Shown: in pieces, positions 6,306-8,503 of the stretch
Layout: each line of letters begins with the position of its first letter
Numbering within the stretch: position 1 is the first letter of the stretch
From: Betaproteobacteria bacterium
GTDB lineage: Bacteria; Pseudomonadota; Gammaproteobacteria; Burkholderiales; SG8-39
DNA: 8,503 bases
NCBI GenBank assembly: GCA_011391185.1
Contig: JAABRB010000134.1
Span: 1-8,503 of the forward strand
Direction of reading: 5' to 3'
The notes under the pieces: generated by a model
Databases searched by the model: none
Told to the model about the DNA's origin: nothing
What the model saw: the letters and a program-made list of their open reading frames with translations, nothing else
Made by a program: the position numbers and the translations under genes

Positions 6306-6883
6306 GGCCGCGCACGAGCACGATCTTTCCCGTCGTACTGGTTGCGATGCTCGCGGCACTGACCTTCTGGCTGGAACGTCTCGCGGAAGGTCCGGACGGC
6401 CCATCGCCAACGCGTGATCCGGGCACACCCGATTTCATGATCGACAACCTGAAGGCGACGAAGATGGACCCCGAAGGTCGCGCCGAGTATTCGCTTGCGG
6501 CCGCGAAAATGGTCCACTTCCCGGCCTCGGACGTCACGGAAGTGGAACAGCCACGGCTCGTCCAGTGGCGCGCGGAATCTCCGCCCGTGCGAGTAAGCGC
6601 CGAACGCGGCACGGTGTCCGGAAACGGCAAGGAGTTGTACCTCCACGGCGACGTCGTGATCGTGCGCGACCCCGCGCCCGGACGCGGCGAGTTGCGCGTC
6701 GAGACGAATTACCTGCAGGTGGTCCCCGATCAGGAGATTGCCCGCACACCGGAACACGTCGTCATCACCCAGGACGATTCGCGGCTCGAAGGTGTGGGAA
6801 TGGAGTTCAACAACAAGACCCGCGAATTCGAGCTTCGCTCCCTCGTGAGCGGCACGTTCCGGCCCGCGGCGAAAGCGCCATGA
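6302..6883 (+). CDS. lptC: LPS export protein LptC
   Basis: A 193-residue bitopic inner-membrane protein. One N-terminal membrane segment (about 8-24, IFPVVLVAMLAALTFWL) is followed by a periplasmic domain with the LptC fold: DFMIDNLKATKMDPEGRAEYSLAA (44-67 region), VSAERGTVSGNGKELYLHGDVVI and LEGVGMEFNNKTREFEL. The length matches E. coli LptC (191). LptC takes lipopolysaccharide from the LptBFG transporter and hands it to LptA. The GTG start overlaps the kdsC stop as GTGA, and the TGA stop overlaps the lptA start as ATGA, so all three genes are translationally linked. Sequence identity in this family is low across genera; the call rests on pattern plus position between kdsC and lptA. Confidence 0.93.
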   Translation: MRPRTSTIFPVVLVAMLAALTFWLERLAEGPDGPSPTRDPGTPDFMIDNLKATKMDPEGRAEYSLAAAKMVHFPASDVTEVEQPRLVQWRAESPPVRVSAERGTVSGNGKELYLHGDVVIVRDPAPGRGELRVETNYLQVVPDQEIARTPEHVVITQDDSRLEGVGMEFNNKTREFELRSLVSGTFRPAAKAP

Positions 6884-7488
6884 GCCCGGCCCGCCCCGCC
6901 GTCCTGGCGTGCGCGCTCCTCGCCAGCTTCGCGGGCGCGCTGGGCGGCGCGGTCCCCGCGGCAGCGCAGAAACCCAATTCGAACGAGCCGGTCAGCATCG
7001 AGGCAGATCGGATGAAGGCAGACGATCAGAAGCAAATGGCCGAGTTCGAAGGCCGCGTCGTGCTCACGCAAGGCACTTTTCAAATGCGCGCGGACAAGCT
7101 CACCGTTCGCAAGGACGGCGATGGTTTTCAGCACAGCACGGCCGTCGGAAAGCCCGCCACCTTCAGGCAGAAGCGCGAGGGAACGAACGAGTGGATTGCC
7201 GGCGAAGCCGGACGCATCGAATACGACGGCCGGCGCGAGCAGGTCGAGCTGTTCGACGCCGCACGGGTGTCGCGCGACAACGACGAAGTACGCGGCAACT
7301 ACATCTCCTACGACACGCGCGCGCAGGTGTTTCGCGTGCAGGGAGGCAAGGAATACGCCCCCGCGCCAGGGCGCGGGGATCGTGTGCGTGCCGTGATCCA
7401 GCCACGCGGGAAGGCGACGGACCAGGGAAAATCCACCGCGCCGCTGCTGCTCGCCCCCACGCCCGGCCTCGACCGGGTCGGAAAATGA
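6880..7488 (+). CDS. lptA: LPS transport periplasmic protein LptA
   Basis: A 202-residue periplasmic protein. Residues 1-29 are a Sec signal peptide (hydrophobic core [15 protein letters not shown], cleavage site AAA before Gln30). The mature part is an OstA/LptA beta-jellyroll: [20 protein letters not shown], then [35 protein letters not shown] and [17 protein letters not shown] are successive strand pairs. LptA monomers join head to tail to bridge LptC to the outer-membrane LptD and carry lipopolysaccharide across the periplasm. The start at 6880 is set by the ATGA overlap with lptC and by the signal peptide; the longer open frame upstream is a shadow within lptC. The C-terminal 30 or so residues ([19 protein letters not shown]) look disordered and are typical of betaproteobacterial versions. 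Confidence 0.94.
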   Translation: MSPARPAVLACALLASFAGALGGAVPAAAQKPNSNEPVSIEADRMKADDQKQMAEFEGRVVLTQGTFQMRADKLTVRKDGDGFQHSTAVGKPATFRQKREGTNEWIAGEAGRIEYDGRREQVELFDAARVSRDNDEVRGNYISYDTRAQVFRVQGGKEYAPAPGRGDRVRAVIQPRGKATDQGKSTAPLLLAPTPGLDRVGK

Positions 7489-7526
7489 CCGGGCAAGAGC
7501 GTCGACCGGCCCGCCTGCGACTATGA
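7485..7526 (+). CDS. Possible 13-codon mini-ORF bridging lptA and lptB
   Basis: An ATG at 7485 overlaps the lptA stop as ATGA and reads [13 protein letters not shown] to a TGA at 7524-7526, which in turn overlaps the lptB ATG (7523) as ATGA. It therefore spans exactly the 34-bp gap. The peptide is basic and has no recognisable function. A role in carrying ribosomes from lptA to lptB is inference; chance is possible in so short a stretch. Confidence 0.3.
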   Translation: MTGQERRPARLRL

Positions 7527-8245
7527 GCCGGCTCGCGGCGCTCGCGCTGAACAAGCGTTACAAGAAGCGCACCGTCGTGCACGACGTTTCGCTGCAAGTG
7601 GCGAGTGGCGAGGTGGTCGGACTGCTCGGCCCCAACGGCGCCGGCAAGACGACCTGCTTCTACATGATCGTCGGCCTCGTGGCGGCGGACGGCGGAAGGA
7701 TCGTCGTCGACGAACGTGACATCACGCATCTGCCCATCCATCGACGGGCGCGCCTGGGGCTGTCGTATCTCCCGCAGGAGGCTTCGGTTTTCCGCAAGCT
7801 GACCGTCGAGGAGAATGTGCGCGCCGTGCTCGAGCTGCAGAAAATGAACGGGAAGGACATCACGCAGCGGCTCGACGGGCTGCTGGAGGAACTGCACATC
7901 GGCCATTTGCGCGATGCCACCGCACTGTCGCTTTCGGGGGGCGAGCGTCGGCGCGTGGAGATCGCGCGCGCGCTCGCGACGCGTCCGAACTTCATCCTGC
8001 TCGACGAGCCCTTCGCCGGCATCGACCCGATCGCGGTCCTCGATATTCAGCGCATCATCCGCTTCCTCACGGCGAGGTCGATCGGCGTGCTGATTACCGA
8101 CCACAATGTGCGCGAGACCCTCGGAATTTGCGACAGAGCGTACATAATTAACGAAGGGGTCGTGCTCGCGGCCGGGAAACCGGAGGAAATCGTTTATAAT
8201 GACGCAGTTAGACGTGTTTACCTAGGCGAACATTTTCGTCTCTGA
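7523..8245 (+). CDS. lptB: LPS export ABC transporter ATP-binding protein LptB
   Basis: A 240-residue ABC ATPase that powers extraction of lipopolysaccharide from the inner membrane as the LptB2FG complex. Walker A is GPNGAGKTT (36-44), the Q-loop is Gln85 in LPQEASVF, the signature is LSGGE (137-141), Walker B is FILLDEP (157-163) with catalytic Glu162, and the switch His is 194. Phe90-Arg91 after PQEASV correspond to the E. coli Phe90/Arg91 region that contacts LptF/LptG. The C-terminal YLGEHFRL is the family's hallmark ending. Length equals that of E. coli LptB (241). No good Shine-Dalgarno sequence precedes the ATG; a mini-ORF ending in the ATGA overlap may supply ribosomes. The partner genes lptF and lptG are not here, as is usual. 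The last 40 codons include unusually AT-rich choices (see the promoter entry). Confidence 0.97.
   Translation: MSRLAALALNKRYKKRTVVHDVSLQVASGEVVGLLGPNGAGKTTCFYMIVGLVAADGGRIVVDERDITHLPIHRRARLGLSYLPQEASVFRKLTVEENVRAVLELQKMNGKDITQRLDGLLEELHIGHLRDATALSLSGGERRRVEIARALATRPNFILLDEPFAGIDPIAVLDIQRIIRFLTARSIGVLITDHNVRETLGICDRAYIINEGVVLAAGKPEEIVYNDAVRRVYLGEHFRL
8195..8200 (+). promoter_or_regulatory. Possible internal promoter for rpoN (perfect TATAAT inside lptB)
   Basis: TATAAT lies in the codons for Val-Tyr-Asn near the end of lptB. TAT and AAT are unexpected choices in this GC-rich coding context. No TTGACA-like -35 lies at the right distance and there is no TG extension, so the promoter is only suggested. 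It would give rpoN a leader of about 215 nt. CATAAT (8143-8148) is a second, weaker candidate. Confidence 0.35.
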
Positions 8246-8422
8246 CGCAGCATTCGGGACCGGGTTTGCCCATACTCCCGACTCCGTTCCCCCAACCTCC
8301 GTTCCCCCAACAATTGAAGGGCACCGGGAAAAGGTAGCGCAACATCCGTCAATCGCCGAGAACCTCCCGAGGCCGCGCACTCCGCCCGACAGGCCCGGCC
8401 GCGATCCCGAACCCACTCCTTC
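8246..8422 (+). other. lptB-rpoN spacer with hairpin and a perfect tandem repeat
   Basis: This 177-bp region is non-coding as far as I can see. Ten bases after lptB a two-tier dyad appears: CGGGA (8255-8259) with TCCCG (8276-8280), and inside it GGG-TTTG-CCC (8262-8271). No T-run follows, so it is not a classical terminator. It is followed directly by the tandem repeat at 8282-8311. There is no obvious Shine-Dalgarno sequence before the rpoN ATG. Confidence 0.5.
8282..8311. repeat. Perfect 15-bp tandem direct repeat in the rpoN leader
   Basis: The unit CTCCGTTCCCCCAAC occurs twice in direct succession with no mismatch (8282-8296 and 8297-8311). Two exact copies suggest recent slippage duplication or a doubled binding site. 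Confidence 0.8.
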
Positions 8423-8503
8423 ATGAAACAGACCCTGCAGCTCAAGCTCTCGCAGCATCTGACGCTGACGCCGCAGCTGCAGCAGTCCATCCGTCTTCTC
8501 CAG
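8423..8503 (+). CDS. rpoN: RNA polymerase sigma-54 factor RpoN, first 27 codons only
   Basis: The frame from ATG 8423 to the window edge reads MKQTLQLKLSQHLTLTPQLQ and continues SIRLLQ, the glutamine- and leucine-rich Region I of sigma-54, which binds the -12 promoter element and responds to enhancer-binding ATPases. The family usually has about 480-500 residues; the rest lies beyond 8503. Its place directly after lptB is the standard arrangement in Beta- and Gammaproteobacteria, where hpf and PTS-related genes often follow. The protein is the expected reader of the promoter at 752-768 in front of the first pilin. Confidence 0.95.
   Translation, partial: MKQTLQLKLSQHLTLTPQLQQSIRLLQ

Noticed and set aside
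7163..8104. A 313-codon minus-strand frame opposite lptA and lptB
   Set aside because: It spans two real genes and their junction, and shows no family motif.

Overview
This is a GC-rich chromosomal window that looks betaproteobacterial. The strongest clue is the gene order kdsD-kdsC-lptC-lptA-lptB-rpoN on the plus strand, with a KefB/KefC-type antiporter transcribed away from kdsD. That arrangement is familiar from Burkholderiales, Rhodocyclales, Nitrosomonadales and relatives. Genus cannot be decided from the sequence alone.

Layout. Positions 1-652 hold the 3' part of an unnamed helical-repeat-like protein. Positions 817-2630 hold two tandem, clearly paralogous prepilin-like genes. The first has a good sigma-54 type promoter (754-767), a strong Shine-Dalgarno sequence and a textbook intrinsic terminator (1518-1549). 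The second sits behind a 449-bp spacer full of inverted and direct repeats, and it lacks an obvious ribosome binding site. Positions 2655-4625 (minus strand) encode a 656-residue cation:proton antiporter with C-terminal RCK domains, convergent with the pilins. From 4765 to 8245 runs a compact plus-strand cluster: arabinose-5-phosphate isomerase (kdsD), KDO-8-phosphate phosphatase (kdsC), then lptC, lptA and lptB. The window ends inside the first 27 codons of rpoN (sigma-54).

How the genes work together. KdsD and KdsC supply steps of KDO synthesis for the inner core of lipopolysaccharide. LptC, LptA and LptB are the inner-membrane, periplasmic and ATPase parts of the LPS transport bridge. The genes are nearly contiguous, with 4-nt stop/start overlaps, so they are very probably one transcript. 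RpoN, encoded at the right edge, is the sigma factor expected to read the promoter in front of the first pilin, so the two halves of the window may be linked by regulation.

I do not see a clearly new multi-gene system. The less ordinary material is small-scale: the asymmetric control of the duplicated pilins, the repeat-rich spacer between them, a probable leaderless start for kdsD, a 13-codon mini-ORF bridging lptA and lptB, and a perfect TATAAT written in unusual codons near the end of lptB.
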